Below, in pieces: positions 8,220 through 16,709 of a stretch of DNA of 64,000 bases. Below the pieces are notes generated by a model. It had not been told where the DNA came from and ran no database searches. It saw nothing but the letters and a program-made list of their open reading frames with translations. The first letter of the stretch is position 1, and each line of letters opens with the position of its first letter. The DNA lies in IMG/VR virus record IMGVR_UViG_3300034072_001395, positions 32,571 through 96,570 of that record; one strand, 5' to 3'. The DNA comes from a virus. The position numbers were made by a program, and so were the translations under genes.

Positions 8220-9041
8220 ATGCCGCCCCGCCGCAAGTCCGTCGCACAGATCACGCACTCCCGTCCGCCGCCGACGCCCGAGGAGATCGCTGCCGCCGAG
8301 CAGGGCGAGGCGTTCGCCCGAGCCTTGTTCCCGAAGGCGAAGGAGCGCGGCCTCAACGTCCAGTTCAGCTCGACGCCCGCGGAGCAGACCCGCAACGGCT
8401 ACATGCGCCTGCCCGGCTTCCAGCGCCCGGCCGTGTGGTCGCCCGAGATGGCGCTCGGCTACGTCCGCAGTGTGCTGTGTGAGCGGAAGTTCCCGGGGCT
8501 GTTCATCGCGCGGGCGCGGTACGCGGACGGCGGGCGCGACGTGCTCGACATCCTCGACGGTCAGCAGCGCATCCTGGCGCTCGGCGGCGTGCTCCAGCGG
8601 GGCTCCGTCGCCGACGTGGCCGCCATGCGCGGTGAGCGGATCGTGGGCGCGGCGCCACACCTAAACCTCCTGGCGAGGTCCGCGGACGACGTGCTCGTGG
8701 CCCGGGGCGCTGACGAGCAGCCGCCACCAGTGTTCGGCGACCCGGAGGAGGGCGCGCTGGACTGCTCGCGCATCCCGGTCGCGTGCATGCGACGGGTCGC
8801 GTACTTCACCCACCGGCGTTTCTCGGACTACATCTGCGAGAACACCGGATGCTCCCGCGAGCAGGGCTTCTCCGTTTCCGCCTGGGCCTACGCCGCCTGC
8901 GGCAACATCTACCTGCCGTTCCTGATCGTCTACCAGAGCGCCAGCTTGCAGGATGTCAAGGACATGTTCCGGTCGATCAACACGCCCGGCGTGCAGATCA
9001 CGGAGGCGGAACTGGAGGCGCTGCTCGCCGCCGACGATTGA
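8220..9041 (+). CDS. DUF262/ParB-like protein (first of two)
   Basis: 273 aa, GGAGG before the ATG. The signature of the ParB/DUF262 fold is clear: GFQRPAVW near residue 65, then LDILDGQQR near residue 114, and an alpha-helical remainder containing FRSIN(T/S)PG near 255. In GmrSD-type nucleases DUF262 binds or hydrolyses nucleotides and partners an HNH domain; here the protein is short and has no HNH part. Its neighbour is a DNA methyltransferase. A second protein of this type lies at 59233. Role unknown: defence, modification-linked or DNA-binding are all possible. Confidence 0.7.
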   Translation: MPPRRKSVAQITHSRPPPTPEEIAAAEQGEAFARALFPKAKERGLNVQFSSTPAEQTRNGYMRLPGFQRPAVWSPEMALGYVRSVLCERKFPGLFIARARYADGGRDVLDILDGQQRILALGGVLQRGSVADVAAMRGERIVGAAPHLNLLARSADDVLVARGADEQPPPVFGDPEEGALDCSRIPVACMRRVAYFTHRRFSDYICENTGCSREQGFSVSAWAYAACGNIYLPFLIVYQSASLQDVKDMFRSINTPGVQITEAELEALLAADD

Positions 9042-9066
9042 CGCTCGCCTTGCGCCAAGTTATGCC
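9038..9066 (+). promoter_or_regulatory. Sigma70-type promoter for methyltransferase
   Basis: TTGACG, 17 bases, TATGCC, ending 26 bases before the ATG at 9092. The -35 overlaps the stop of the DUF262 gene. Confidence 0.7.
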
Positions 9067-9091
9067 CCGTTTGCCCGCAAAGGAGCCCCCA

Positions 9092-9946
9092 ATGTCCGTC
9101 GATACGATCCTCCTCCGCGCCGACTACCGCGACACCCTCGCCCACGTCGCTGCGTTGGGCGGCGCTGACCTCATCGCTTTCTCGCCGCCATACTGCGACG
9201 CCCGGAGCTACGGCATGGGCGCGTCATGGGGCGACGCTGACTATGCTGCGCTCGGAGACGCGGTGTTCGCCGCGCTCAAGCCGGGCGGGCACGCGCTGGT
9301 GAACGTCGACGCGCCGGTGCGCAACTGGCGCCCTGGCTTCGGCACCGAACGCGGCTTCCATCCGTGGCGCCTGATGCTGGACTGGGCCGAGCGTGTCGGT
9401 TTCCGGGTGCCGGACAGGCTCGCCTTCGGGCGGCTCGGCACGCCGGGCGCCTATAGCGGCCGCTTCCGCAACGACTGGGAGCCGCTGCTGTGGTTCCAGC
9501 GGCCTGGCGGTACGCCCTGGATGGACCGCTGGGCTATCGCGGAGCGGTGCGCGCCGTCCGCCGGAAAGTCTGGCGCTCGCCGAGTGGACGGCCAATTGGC
9601 TGTGCGGAAGCGGACGGGCCGTGCGGCTGAGGAGGGCTGGCGCCACCGCGGTACATTGTGGCATTACGGCGCCGTGGGTGGTGGCAACTCCGGCTCGCGT
9701 GATCTTGAGGCCGTCAACCACCCTGCCCGCTGGCCTTTGCGCCTCGCCCGCGACATCGTGCTCTGCTTCTGCCCCCCCGACGGGCTCGTGTGCGACCCGT
9801 TCGTGGGCGCGGGCACTACCGCGGTCGCAGCAGCCACCCAGGGCCGGCGCTTCGTCGGCGGGGACCTCGGCGCTCGGCAGGAGGACGGCGTACCGTGGGT
9901 GGACGTTGCGCGGGACGTGGTGCGGCGGGCGACGGCGCAACCGTGA
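9092..9946 (+). CDS. DNA amino-methyltransferase (N4-C or N6-A)
   Basis: 284 aa, AGGAG before the ATG. SPPY (residues 31-34) is the catalytic motif IV and comes first; DPFVGAGTT near residue 240 is the AdoMet-binding motif I. That order (IV before I) is typical of the beta class, and SPPY rather than DPPY or NPPY favours, but does not prove, N4-cytosine methylation. No endonuclease partner is adjacent, so it looks like an orphan phage methylase, probably protecting phage DNA from restriction. Confidence 0.85.
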   Translation: MSVDTILLRADYRDTLAHVAALGGADLIAFSPPYCDARSYGMGASWGDADYAALGDAVFAALKPGGHALVNVDAPVRNWRPGFGTERGFHPWRLMLDWAERVGFRVPDRLAFGRLGTPGAYSGRFRNDWEPLLWFQRPGGTPWMDRWAIAERCAPSAGKSGARRVDGQLAVRKRTGRAAEEGWRHRGTLWHYGAVGGGNSGSRDLEAVNHPARWPLRLARDIVLCFCPPDGLVCDPFVGAGTTAVAAATQGRRFVGGDLGARQEDGVPWVDVARDVVRRATAQP

Positions 9947-9950
9947 CGTG

Positions 9951-9979
9951 TTGACGCTCGAAGCCATTCGCGTTACGCA
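9951..9979 (+). promoter_or_regulatory. Sigma70-type promoter
   Basis: TTGACG, 17 bases, TACGCA, just after the methyltransferase stop. It precedes a GAGGT ribosome binding site and a nine-codon reading frame leading into the gene at 10029. Confidence 0.65.
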
Positions 9980-10002
9980 AGGGGCAAGTGAGGTAGACGC
10001 CG

Positions 10003-10032
10003 ATGGTGCCGCAGTCCACGAGCACACAATGA
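10003..10032 (+). CDS. Possible nine-residue leader peptide
   Basis: ATG 8 bases after GAGGT; encodes MVPQSTSTQ and its TGA overlaps the next ATG as ATGA. The following gene has no ribosome binding site of its own, so this frame would explain how it is translated. Confidence 0.4.
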   Translation: MVPQSTSTQ

Positions 10033-10442
10033 CCTTCCGTGGCAAGCGCCTCCCCGAGGACGCATGGTGGCGTCCAGACGAGTTCACGCCCGACGGGCGT
10101 GAGCCGAAGACGGCACTGCCGTCGATCCCGCACCTGCTCACGCAGAAGCACCTGAAGCGCCCGGCAGAACTGCCTCCAGACGTCCGGCAAGCCCTGAGCG
10201 CGGTACGCGAGTTCTCGCACCCGGAGCGCCAGTTGCTCCGTGAGAGTCCGCTGGGCCGGCCGAGCTGGGCGCCGACGCTCGCGCGCCGAGGCTACCTGAC
10301 CATCGGCCCGATGGGCGTCCGCACGCTCACGCCGACCGGGCGCTGGATGAAGTGGTGCCTGGAGGTCCTGTTCGACTACCAGATGGGCGTTCCGCTGCGC
10401 CCAGCGCCGGCCGACGTGGTCGCCTTCCTGGCGGACGAATGA
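10029..10442 (+). CDS. Hypothetical protein
   Basis: 137 aa starting at the ATG that overlaps the leader peptide stop. Basic N-terminal region, Trp-rich (AWWRPDEF), and a C-terminal part with a helix-turn-helix-like look (TLARRGYLTIGPMGVRTLTP). Overlaps the next gene as ATGA. No family is recognised. Confidence 0.65.
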   Translation: MTFRGKRLPEDAWWRPDEFTPDGREPKTALPSIPHLLTQKHLKRPAELPPDVRQALSAVREFSHPERQLLRESPLGRPSWAPTLARRGYLTIGPMGVRTLTPTGRWMKWCLEVLFDYQMGVPLRPAPADVVAFLADE

Positions 10443-10846
10443 CGCCCTGGAGCATCCGCCGCGCGCTGCGCCTGCGGGCCGCCGACGCCATCGTCGGCGT
10501 CGTCGACCGGGTGGACGACCTGGCCGACGCGCTCAACGGTCTCGCCGACCGCGTGCGCGGCGAAGACGCTGAGCATGGAGAGGCCGCCCCCACCGACGGC
10601 GAGCCGACTGGCGACATCGTGGCGAAGGCGATGGCCGGCTGCATCGAGATCCCCGAGGGCCTCCCGAAGATCATGCGGATGATCGACCGCGACTACAAGG
10701 GGATGAAGATCGCAGATTTCGTCGTGGCGTACCTTGACGCTGATGGGCAACTGGCGATAGGTCTTGCGGGCCACCACCCCGACCTCTTCGCGCTCCTGTT
10801 GTGGGAACTGCAAGAGCAAGTCAGGGGAACCCGCCAGGAGGAATGA
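10439..10846 (+). CDS. Hypothetical protein
   Basis: 135 aa. ATG coupled to the preceding stop (ATGA). Basic, helical N-terminus followed by an acidic middle and a compact C-terminal domain. Its 3' end carries the AGGAGG used by the Nudix gene. No family is recognised. Confidence 0.65.
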   Translation: MTPWSIRRALRLRAADAIVGVVDRVDDLADALNGLADRVRGEDAEHGEAAPTDGEPTGDIVAKAMAGCIEIPEGLPKIMRMIDRDYKGMKIADFVVAYLDADGQLAIGLAGHHPDLFALLLWELQEQVRGTRQEE

Positions 10847-10851
10847 CCCGC

Positions 10852-11337
10852 ATGGACACCGCCCCCGTCAAGCTCGCCTACGCCGTCCTCGTGTTCCGCT
10901 ACAAGCACCGGAAGGACACCGACTTCCAGTGGGGCGTGCTGTGCAACGGCAAGCGCCTGATGCCGTCGAAGCTCGCGCAGTTCGAGGGCACGACCGCCTT
11001 CTTCGGCGGCAAGATCGAGGACGGAGAGACGCCGGAGGACGCGATGGAGCGCGAGCTGCGCGAGGAGCTGGCCTGGAACGACGAGGACTTCGACACGATG
11101 GGCCACCTCATCCGCCTCGACAGCATGGGTGGCGCGGCCTTCTTCGCCATCGACATCGGCGTCCTCGACGAGGACCGCCTGAGCAGCTTCGCGTCTGGCT
11201 GCGCCGAGGGCATCGTGGACCCGGTGCTGGAGAGCGCCTTCGCCGACACCCGCTGGGTGTCCTGGCCCGGCGGCCCGGACATCGGCGCCATCGCGCAGAA
11301 GGCCGTCGACAGCATCAAGGCCGCTGCGGCCGGGTGA
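10852..11337 (+). CDS. Nudix hydrolase
   Basis: 161 aa. The ATG at 10852 is 10 bases after AGGAGG; an earlier ATG at 10843 is too close to it. The Nudix box is clear near residues 52-74: GGKIEDGE then RELREEL, giving the metal-binding REUxEE. Such enzymes cleave nucleoside diphosphates linked to another group; phage examples act on damaged dNTPs, NAD-type molecules or RNA caps. Substrate cannot be told from sequence. Confidence 0.85.
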   Translation: MDTAPVKLAYAVLVFRYKHRKDTDFQWGVLCNGKRLMPSKLAQFEGTTAFFGGKIEDGETPEDAMERELREELAWNDEDFDTMGHLIRLDSMGGAAFFAIDIGVLDEDRLSSFASGCAEGIVDPVLESAFADTRWVSWPGGPDIGAIAQKAVDSIKAAAAG

Positions 11338-11362
11338 CACGCGCGCCTCGGCGTGTTAGGAT
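11334..11362 (+). promoter_or_regulatory. Sigma70-type promoter with near-leaderless start
   Basis: GTGACA, 17 bases, extended -10 TGTTAGGAT. The expected transcript begins about 6 bases before the ATG at 11375. Confidence 0.65.
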
Positions 11363-11374
11363 GCCTGCACGCCG

Positions 11375-11689
11375 ATGTCCGACTTCACTCGCGCCATACA
11401 ACGGGCCGTCAAGGCGCTTGAGGGCCCCGACGGATGGTGCGACGAAGAACCGTCGGCCATCGCGGCCCGCGTGGCCGAGTTGCTCGGGCAGGACGTAACG
11501 CCCGAGCTGGAGCGCATGGTGCCGGTCGTCATGCGCCGGATGGCCGGCTACCGTGCGCTCCTCCACCGCCAAGACCCGCCCCCTCCTGCCTGGTCGAAGT
11601 CGCTCGCCGAGAAGCAAGCGGCCGGCAGGCAAGAGGGGGTCGAGGTCATCCGGCTGAGGGCACCTCGGCGGAGGGGAACGCCCGATTGA
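11375..11689 (+). CDS. Hypothetical protein, near-leaderless
   Basis: 104 aa, mostly helical, with a basic Arg-rich C-terminus. There is no ribosome binding site; the predicted transcript start lies about 6 bases before the ATG. It is the last rightward gene of the block and its 3' end overlaps the convergent gene by 44 bases. No family is recognised. Confidence 0.65.
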   Translation: MSDFTRAIQRAVKALEGPDGWCDEEPSAIAARVAELLGQDVTPELERMVPVVMRRMAGYRALLHRQDPPPPAWSKSLAEKQAAGRQEGVEVIRLRAPRRRGTPD

Positions 11690-12161
11690 GGCGCGCCTCG
11701 ATGCTGCTGCGGATCTCGCCTCGGAAGGTGTCGAAGAACTCGGGCGTGAACCAGACCGTGATGCCCGTCACGCTCTCCTGCGGCTGCACGTCGTCGCGCC
11801 CGAACAGGAAGGACGACACCTTCTTCGGCGGAACGTCGAACACGAACTCACGCCCTTCGAAGGGGATTCGCGCCAGCGCGTTGTCGACCGTGATGTCGTA
11901 GGCGAAGAACTCCGCCGGGTAGCGCGGCCACCTGCACGTCATCTGCTCCAGCACCATCTCCTGCGCACGTACGACGCCGCACATGGCAAGCTCCGTCTCG
12001 GTCAGCGCGTGCGAGGCCAGATGCGGATGGTTGTGCCACAGGTTGTGGCCCCTTGCGGGCGTCAGCAACCACCAGCCGGCGTCACTGTCGCCGACGCGGC
12101 GGACCCTCGCTGCCCCGTTGGCGTCCTTGTAGATCACGAACCGGCGCTTGTTTTCAGGCAT
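11646..12161 (-). CDS. Hypothetical protein with HxH-P motif
   Basis: 171 aa, GGAGG before the ATG at 12161. Contains WHNHPHL (residues 42-48), then a helical stretch with ETEL. The HNHP pattern recalls JAB/RadC-type metal sites, but the expected companion Glu and Asp residues are not clearly placed, so this is only a hint. Last gene of the long leftward operon from 19716. Overlaps the upstream gene by 8 bases. Confidence 0.6.
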   Translation of the reverse strand: MPENKRRFVIYKDANGAARVRRVGDSDAGWWLLTPARGHNLWHNHPHLASHALTETELAMCGVVRAQEMVLEQMTCRWPRYPAEFFAYDITVDNALARIPFEGREFVFDVPPKKVSSFLFGRDDVQPQESVTGITVWFTPEFFDTFRGEIRSSIEARLNRAFPSAEVPSAG

Positions 12162-12741
12162 GCTGCACCTCCAGAACGCAGCGGAGGCTCTCGCAGACCT
12201 GCTCGGTGAGGCACTCCTGCATGTTGGTGTTGAAGTGTTCGAGGAAGGCGCGCGCCTGCACGTCGTACAGGTCAACGGCGCAGGCGGCGACGGTGCCGCC
12301 CTCCGGCGTGCCCGTCAGCCAGGCGTGGAGCTTCCGCATCATGATCTGCCCGAGGAACGCGATGGCGTTGTCGAAGCAGAGGTAGACGTGGACGACGTTG
12401 CTCGCAGGCTCAAGGACGGTGCGAAGCCGCGCCACGCCCGGTGCTCCGGCGTCGGCGGACGGGGCAGAGGACGTGTGGATGCCCACCAACAGCCGTCGCG
12501 CGATGCTAAGGTAGAGGGCGGCGGCCTCGCGGGGGCTGAGGCGCGCGTCGCCCTCGGCCGTCGCTTGCAGCACGTTCCACACCGGAGACGTGATCTGCTC
12601 CGGCAGCGGCAGGTCGCTGAAGAGCTGCTCACCGTAGTCCTTCTGCTCGTAGAACGTGCGGAAGTGCCACGTCACGTTGCCGAGGGCGTCGGGGCCGTGG
12701 CACAGGGAGATCATCTTCTCGTCGGGGTCAATCTTCAGCAC
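12154..12741 (-). CDS. Hypothetical protein
   Basis: 195 aa, GTG at 12741 after GGAG. Helical C-terminal half with several Cys (LTEQVCESLRCVLEVQ). Its start overlaps the preceding stop by 7 bases. The two genes around it have similar length and spacing, suggesting a co-translated set. No family is recognised. Confidence 0.65.
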   Translation of the reverse strand: MLKIDPDEKMISLCHGPDALGNVTWHFRTFYEQKDYGEQLFSDLPLPEQITSPVWNVLQATAEGDARLSPREAAALYLSIARRLLVGIHTSSAPSADAGAPGVARLRTVLEPASNVVHVYLCFDNAIAFLGQIMMRKLHAWLTGTPEGGTVAACAVDLYDVQARAFLEHFNTNMQECLTEQVCESLRCVLEVQHA

Positions 12742-13274
12742 TTGCCACGCTCCTTGGCGTACTTGATGTTGCTCACGTCGTTCTTGAAGCCTCGCAGCGC
12801 GGCGGCGACGAACGCCTGGCGCACGCTGGTCAGGACGCGCGCGAAGGCGCTCCTGCGAGGGTACATGCGCCCGGCCATCGACAGCGCCGCGAGATCCGCG
12901 TCGCGCCGCCCCGTGAAGATGGCGATCAGGTCCTCGGACGGGACTTCCACTTCGAGCACACACCGAGGCGCCGCGAAGGTGACGAAGCCGACCTCGGTGC
13001 GCCCCTCGTCGTCGAAGAACTCGATGTGCAGGTCGTCGCACAGCCCCCGCTGCCGCTTCGCGCGTTCCAGCATGTACGCGACCTGGGCCTCCGCGGCCTG
13101 CTCCAGCGTCACCGTCGCGGGCAGTCCCTCCGGAGGAAGGAAGCGCGCGTCCATCTCGGCGTGCGCCCGGGAGCACACGCTCCCATCCTCGAACTCCACG
13201 ACCACGCGAAGCTCGCGGATCCCGGGCTGGTGTGGCATCTCGACGACAGCCACATGCGCACTTCGCACTTCCAT
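12735..13274 (-). CDS. Hypothetical protein
   Basis: 179 aa. ATG at 13274 with AAGGAGG 7 bases upstream. Beta-rich N-terminal half (ELRVVVEFEDGS) and a helical, basic C-terminus. No family is recognised. Confidence 0.65.
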   Translation of the reverse strand: MEVRSAHVAVVEMPHQPGIRELRVVVEFEDGSVCSRAHAEMDARFLPPEGLPATVTLEQAAEAQVAYMLERAKRQRGLCDDLHIEFFDDEGRTEVGFVTFAAPRCVLEVEVPSEDLIAIFTGRRDADLAALSMAGRMYPRRSAFARVLTSVRQAFVAAALRGFKNDVSNIKYAKERGKC

Positions 13275-13297
13275 CGAAGCCTCCTTGCCCACAGGGC

Positions 13298-13657
13298 CTA
13301 TCGCTGCTGGGCGAAGTCGTCAAGCAGGCAGTCGAGGTGCCAGAGCAGGTCGATCCGCTCGCCGTCATCCGGCGTCGGGCAGAAGGCCAGGACCTCGGGC
13401 GGCAGGCGCGCCCACGCACGGAGCGCCTGGGCCTCGATGACGCGGGCACGAGCGCGCTTGCGGGCGGCGTTGCTCATGTGGTAGTCGCGCCAAGCAGGGT
13501 CACCGTCCGCGCGGGCCTCCCGATCTGCGCACTCATCCGCGTCCTCCGCGGCCATGCTCCAGGCGCCCGCTGTACCCATCAGCAAGCGCGCACGCGCCAC
13601 CCGTTTGCGGCAGAGGGTGACGTAGGTGTAGGAGCCGAGGGGCGGCTTGATGGTCAT
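13298..13657 (-). CDS. Hypothetical protein
   Basis: 119 aa, ATG coupled to the stop of the upstream HTH gene (ATGA). Very Arg/Ala-rich and helical in the middle, acidic at the end (DLLWHLDCLLDDF). No family is recognised. Confidence 0.65.
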   Translation of the reverse strand: MTIKPPLGSYTYVTLCRKRVARARLLMGTAGAWSMAAEDADECADREARADGDPAWRDYHMSNAARKRARARVIEAQALRAWARLPPEVLAFCPTPDDGERIDLLWHLDCLLDDFAQQR

Positions 13658-14070
13658 GCCATCTCCGCGCCACCCAGGGCGGCGATGCTGTCGCGGATGC
13701 CCGCCGCTGCGAAGGCGAGGGCAAGCATGGCGTCGGTGTCGAGGACACCCTTGGTCTCCAGGGCGTGCGCGAGCGCCTTGGTGGCGTTCTCATCCGCACG
13801 GATGAGCATGTCCAGGGTGTTCTGCGCGTTGTCCGGCGCCCTGCTGACGGTCGGCGTACTCGCAGCGTGGCGCCGGTGCCCCGTGCGACCGCCCGGCTTC
13901 CGTCGCATGATCTTGTAGCCCTGCTCTCCGAGGCGAAGGGTCGCGGTGTGGACCCAGGCGTAGGAGCGGTTGAAGGCATACGCGATCTCCACGACCGAGT
14001 CGCCGCGCTCCCACATGTGCAGGAACCGCTCGGCATCTTGCGGGGAGAACAACCACTTCTTACGGCTCAT
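13654..14070 (-). CDS. Helix-turn-helix protein
   Basis: 138 aa. Residues 8-45 fit a GcrA/SANT-like helix-turn-helix (FSPQDAERFLHMWERGDSV, then IAYAFNRSYAWV). The rest is a basic linker and a helical domain of about 60 residues. A DNA-binding or regulatory role is inferred. Confidence 0.65.
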   Translation of the reverse strand: MSRKKWLFSPQDAERFLHMWERGDSVVEIAYAFNRSYAWVHTATLRLGEQGYKIMRRKPGGRTGHRRHAASTPTVSRAPDNAQNTLDMLIRADENATKALAHALETKGVLDTDAMLALAFAAAGIRDSIAALGGAEMA

Positions 14071-14141
14071 CGGTCACTCCAATCGCCTTGTTGGCGATCC
14101 ACAGGTAGCCCACGCCGGCGGGAGGCGCCAGCCCCCGTCAC

Positions 14142-14453
14142 CTATCGATCGGCAACGTCGATCAGGGCATCGCGGATCTTGCCGCCGATCGTGAGCCTGA
14201 CGGTCCGGCGGGGGACCGTCATGCGCTCCGCGCCGGTGATCTTGTCGACCATCATGCGCTCGCTCGTGCGCATGGCCGTCAGGGTGCCGAAGCCGCCGAG
14301 CGACACCTCGGCCGCGTCGATGTCCGGGTCGGTGAGCGCCGTGATGAGCGCGCCGTTCCGGGGGTTGAAGATCGCGTCGACGACCACGGAGGCCACTTCG
14401 ACATCGACGCCGGCGTTCTGCGCGACGTGCGCCACGAGCTGCTTGTAGTTCAC
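14142..14453 (-). CDS. HU/IHF-like DNA-bending protein
   Basis: 103 aa, GTG at 14453 five bases after AGGAGG. The HU fold pattern is visible: helical N-terminus (YKQLVAHVAQNAGV), then VSLGGFGTL matching the conserved GFGTF, then the arm region (TGAERMTVPRRTVRLTIGGK) and a C-terminal helix. HU-like proteins bend and compact DNA as dimers; in phages they can assist packaging, replication or transcription. It has its own ribosome binding site in a coupled operon. Confidence 0.75.
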   Translation of the reverse strand: MNYKQLVAHVAQNAGVDVEVASVVVDAIFNPRNGALITALTDPDIDAAEVSLGGFGTLTAMRTSERMMVDKITGAERMTVPRRTVRLTIGGKIRDALIDVADR

Positions 14454-14929
14454 GGGGCCTCCTTGCGGCGGATGACATCGGCGAAGTTGCGGATGTGCAG
14501 GGTGTCGATCATCATCGGGGCGGCCAGGCCGCGCGCCGTCGTGCTCAGCGTGAGGATGAACGCGGTGCCCTGGTGGTCGACGCACCAGACGTGCCGGTTG
14601 GAGCGGTGCCAGGCCACCTCGGCGCGGCGCAGGTACATGGTCGAGCAGATCGGCGTGCCGTCCGAGGCGGGCGACGTGATGACCTCCCGCAGTCCGGCGT
14701 CCCGGTGCCACAGGTCGGCGTTCTCGCCGGGGCCGCCAGGGAGGATCCAGCCGTAGTGCGTGATCGCCGAGGACGCTTCACGCAGGGTGGCGGGACCGTA
14801 GCGGGCCAGGAGTTCGTCCACCTGAGCATCGGCGCAGGGCGCCAGGCAGGCGACGATCTCGGGCAGCGAGCGGAGGCGCCCGTCGAGGAGCGCCTCGTGG
14901 ACGGCGTTGAGCCGTGGGTCGATGGTCAC
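14450..14929 (-). CDS. Hypothetical protein
   Basis: 159 aa, GTG at 14929 overlapping the upstream stop as GTGA. Helical N-terminal part (EIVACLAPCADAQVDELLARYG), then a beta-rich region with several Trp and His. A winged-helix-like start is possible. No family is recognised. Confidence 0.65.
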   Translation of the reverse strand: MTIDPRLNAVHEALLDGRLRSLPEIVACLAPCADAQVDELLARYGPATLREASSAITHYGWILPGGPGENADLWHRDAGLREVITSPASDGTPICSTMYLRRAEVAWHRSNRHVWCVDHQGTAFILTLSTTARGLAAPMMIDTLHIRNFADVIRRKEAP

Positions 14930-15330
14930 GACGGCACCGAGATCGCGTCGTCGATCATCTCCGCCATGAAGTCGGCGTCGATGTTGCGGATGGCGTCGTC
15001 GATGTCGTCGGGCAGATCGGCGCGAGCCTCGTCGGCCAGGTCCCACCACGCATCGAGGAGCTGGTTGGCGGCGGCATCCCGTTCACTGCGGGATGCCGCA
15101 ACAGCCTTGTCGGCACGCAGGGCCGCGACTACGGCCATGACGACGGCCAGGTCGTCCTCGCGCGCGCTCTCGCCGGCGAACTGCTCCCAGGACTGGAGGA
15201 CCACGCTCCCGGTCGAGCGGACGGCCGCCCAGGCGGCGCGGCGCGCGTCACGCGCCTCGCTGTGGCGCAGCTCGGCGGCCTGCGCCGCGCTGAGCAGGCT
15301 GCGGAGGTTGTTGGCGATCTCGCTGTCCAT
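14926..15330 (-). CDS. Hypothetical helical protein
   Basis: 134 aa, Ala/Asp/Glu-rich and predicted all-helical. The start overlaps the upstream stop by one base (TGATG). It resembles its neighbours in size and helical character; no family is recognised. Confidence 0.65.
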   Translation of the reverse strand: MDSEIANNLRSLLSAAQAAELRHSEARDARRAAWAAVRSTGSVVLQSWEQFAGESAREDDLAVVMAVVAALRADKAVAASRSERDAAANQLLDAWWDLADEARADLPDDIDDAIRNIDADFMAEMIDDAISVPS

Positions 15331-15710
15331 CAGTCCTCCGAGCCGCCGAACCGGCGATCGTCGAGGGCGCAGACGTAGTCGCAGAACTTGTCGCCGAAGC
15401 GTTCGCGCCCGGCGCTGTAGGCGAAGATCCTGTCAACGGCACACATGCCGTACCAGGCGTTGTCGAACGCCGTCGTGGTGTCGCGCGCAGACCAGTCGTG
15501 GCGGGGGCGGTTCTCGTAGCTGCGCCAGGCGTCGACGAAGGCACGCGCGTCCTCGTCCGTGTACGAGGGGCCGCTGACGCGAGAGGACGCCGCGTTGAGG
15601 GCGTTGTTGCGCCGCAAGAACTCGCGCTGGATCTCGTCCGCGCGCTTCGACGCGGCGATCATCGCCTCGTAGAGCCCCAGCACCTTCTCGGTCACGTCAT
15701 GCTCGCCCAT
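15330..15710 (-). CDS. Hypothetical helical protein
   Basis: 126 aa with AAGGAG before the ATG at 15710. Helical N-terminus, aromatic-rich C-terminus (FDNAWYGMCAVDRIFAYSAG). Overlaps the upstream gene by 19 bases. No family is recognised. Confidence 0.65.
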   Translation of the reverse strand: MGEHDVTEKVLGLYEAMIAASKRADEIQREFLRRNNALNAASSRVSGPSYTDEDARAFVDAWRSYENRPRHDWSARDTTTAFDNAWYGMCAVDRIFAYSAGRERFGDKFCDYVCALDDRRFGGSED

Positions 15711-16099
15711 CGCGGCTCCTTGCTGTATTCGGTGATCCAGACGGCACGGATGCGGCGCAGGATGGCGTCGTCCGCGTCGGCCGGCACGGGGCGGGCCATC
15801 ATGTAGGCCGCCTCCGAGACGATCACGTCGTATTCCGACGCGAGCCAGCGCGCAAGCTCGGAAGCGCGCGTGAACTCGAACCACGCCTCCGCGTGTGCCT
15901 TGCCGAGCGCGTGCCAGGGCGTGTCGAGCGGCGGGCGGTCGTTGACGTAGGAGACGCGCAGGTTGGCGAGCGTGCGCTGCACGGCGGCGTCCGCCGAGGC
16001 GACGGCCTGGCGCGCGTCGAGGAGGCGCTGACGCACAGCCTCGGCGTCCTCAAGCCACGCCTCGACGACGGGCTTGTCCATGTAGTCGATGCAGCGCAT
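15692..16099 (-). CDS. Hypothetical helical protein
   Basis: 135 aa, GGAG before the ATG at 16099, TGATG overlap with the upstream gene. A long Ala-rich helix (residues 14-45) precedes an aromatic C-terminal part. Layout is like the neighbouring genes. No family is recognised. Confidence 0.65.
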   Translation of the reverse strand: MRCIDYMDKPVVEAWLEDAEAVRQRLLDARQAVASADAAVQRTLANLRVSYVNDRPPLDTPWHALGKAHAEAWFEFTRASELARWLASEYDVIVSEAAYMMARPVPADADDAILRRIRAVWITEYSKEPRWASMT

Positions 16100-16410
16100 C
16101 AGGTGTTCTCCTTCGTGGCTTCCGCGCGTCCCGCGTAGTAGCCGTTCGCGTAGGCGATGCTGACCGCCTCGAAGATGTCGGTGGGCCGATTGGTCCCGAG
16201 CGCGAGCATGGCGCGGCGCTCCTCTCCGGAGCGCCTGTCGATGTCGCCGGAGAACTCCAGGCGCATGGTGGCGCGCATCTTCTCGATGTCGTCGCCCTCG
16301 ACCATCGACTTCACGGCCGCCTTCAGGCGCTCGACTTCAGCCCTCAGCGCCGAGGTCTGCGCGCGGAGGTCGTCGTAGTCGGCGAGGGCCATCGTCACGG
16401 TCGAGGGCAT
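16099..16410 (-). CDS. Hypothetical coiled-coil protein
   Basis: 103 aa. The ATG at 16410 is taken because it overlaps the upstream stop (TGATG); an internal ATG at 16392 has no ribosome binding site. Residues 12-40 form a heptad-like helix. The last residues are ATKENT, and four other operon genes here also end ENT or EST because the stop region carries a GGAGAACACCTGA ribosome binding site. Confidence 0.6.
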   Translation of the reverse strand: MPSTVTMALADYDDLRAQTSALRAEVERLKAAVKSMVEGDDIEKMRATMRLEFSGDIDRRSGEERRAMLALGTNRPTDIFEAVSIAYANGYYAGRAEATKENT

Positions 16411-16658
16411 CACCGCACAACGCGGGCCACGCGGCGCACGATCATCAGCGGCGTCACGAGGATGGCGTACACGACGACGAGCAGGTAGCCGAGGATCCGC
16501 TGCGAGAGCGACAGGACCATGTACCGCTGGGTCGCGTTGGCCGCGTCGACGTGGAGGTACACGCTGGCCGCGGTGAGCAGCAGATAGACGGCCGCGAGGG
16601 CCGCCAGGACAGGGTGCTGGTGCGCGAAGGTCAGGGCGTCCGAGAAGAAGGGCATCAT
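16410..16658 (-). CDS. Two-helix membrane protein
   Basis: 82 aa, GGAG 7 bases before the ATG at 16658. Two hydrophobic segments (about 17-36 and 54-74), the second followed by a basic end (RRVARVVR). First gene behind a strong promoter at 16681-16709. Function unknown; a small membrane or holin-like role is possible. Confidence 0.7.
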   Translation of the reverse strand: MMPFFSDALTFAHQHPVLAALAAVYLLLTAASVYLHVDAANATQRYMVLSLSQRILGYLLVVVYAILVTPLMIVRRVARVVR

Positions 16659-16680
16659 GGCGAAGCTCCGTTGTACCAGT

Positions 16681-16709
16681 CAAGTACCCCGGCAGTCGGC
16701 GTGCGTCAA
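16681..16709 (-). promoter_or_regulatory. Sigma70-type promoter
   Basis: Minus strand: TTGACG, 17 bases, TACTTG, followed by GACTGGTAC. It lies at the end of the gene at 16706-17044 and can restart transcription of the leftward operon. Confidence 0.75.

Noticed and set aside
11646-12161. JAB/RadC-type metalloprotease assignment for the protein with HNHP
   Set aside because: The other metal-ligand residues of those families are not clearly present, so only the motif is noted.
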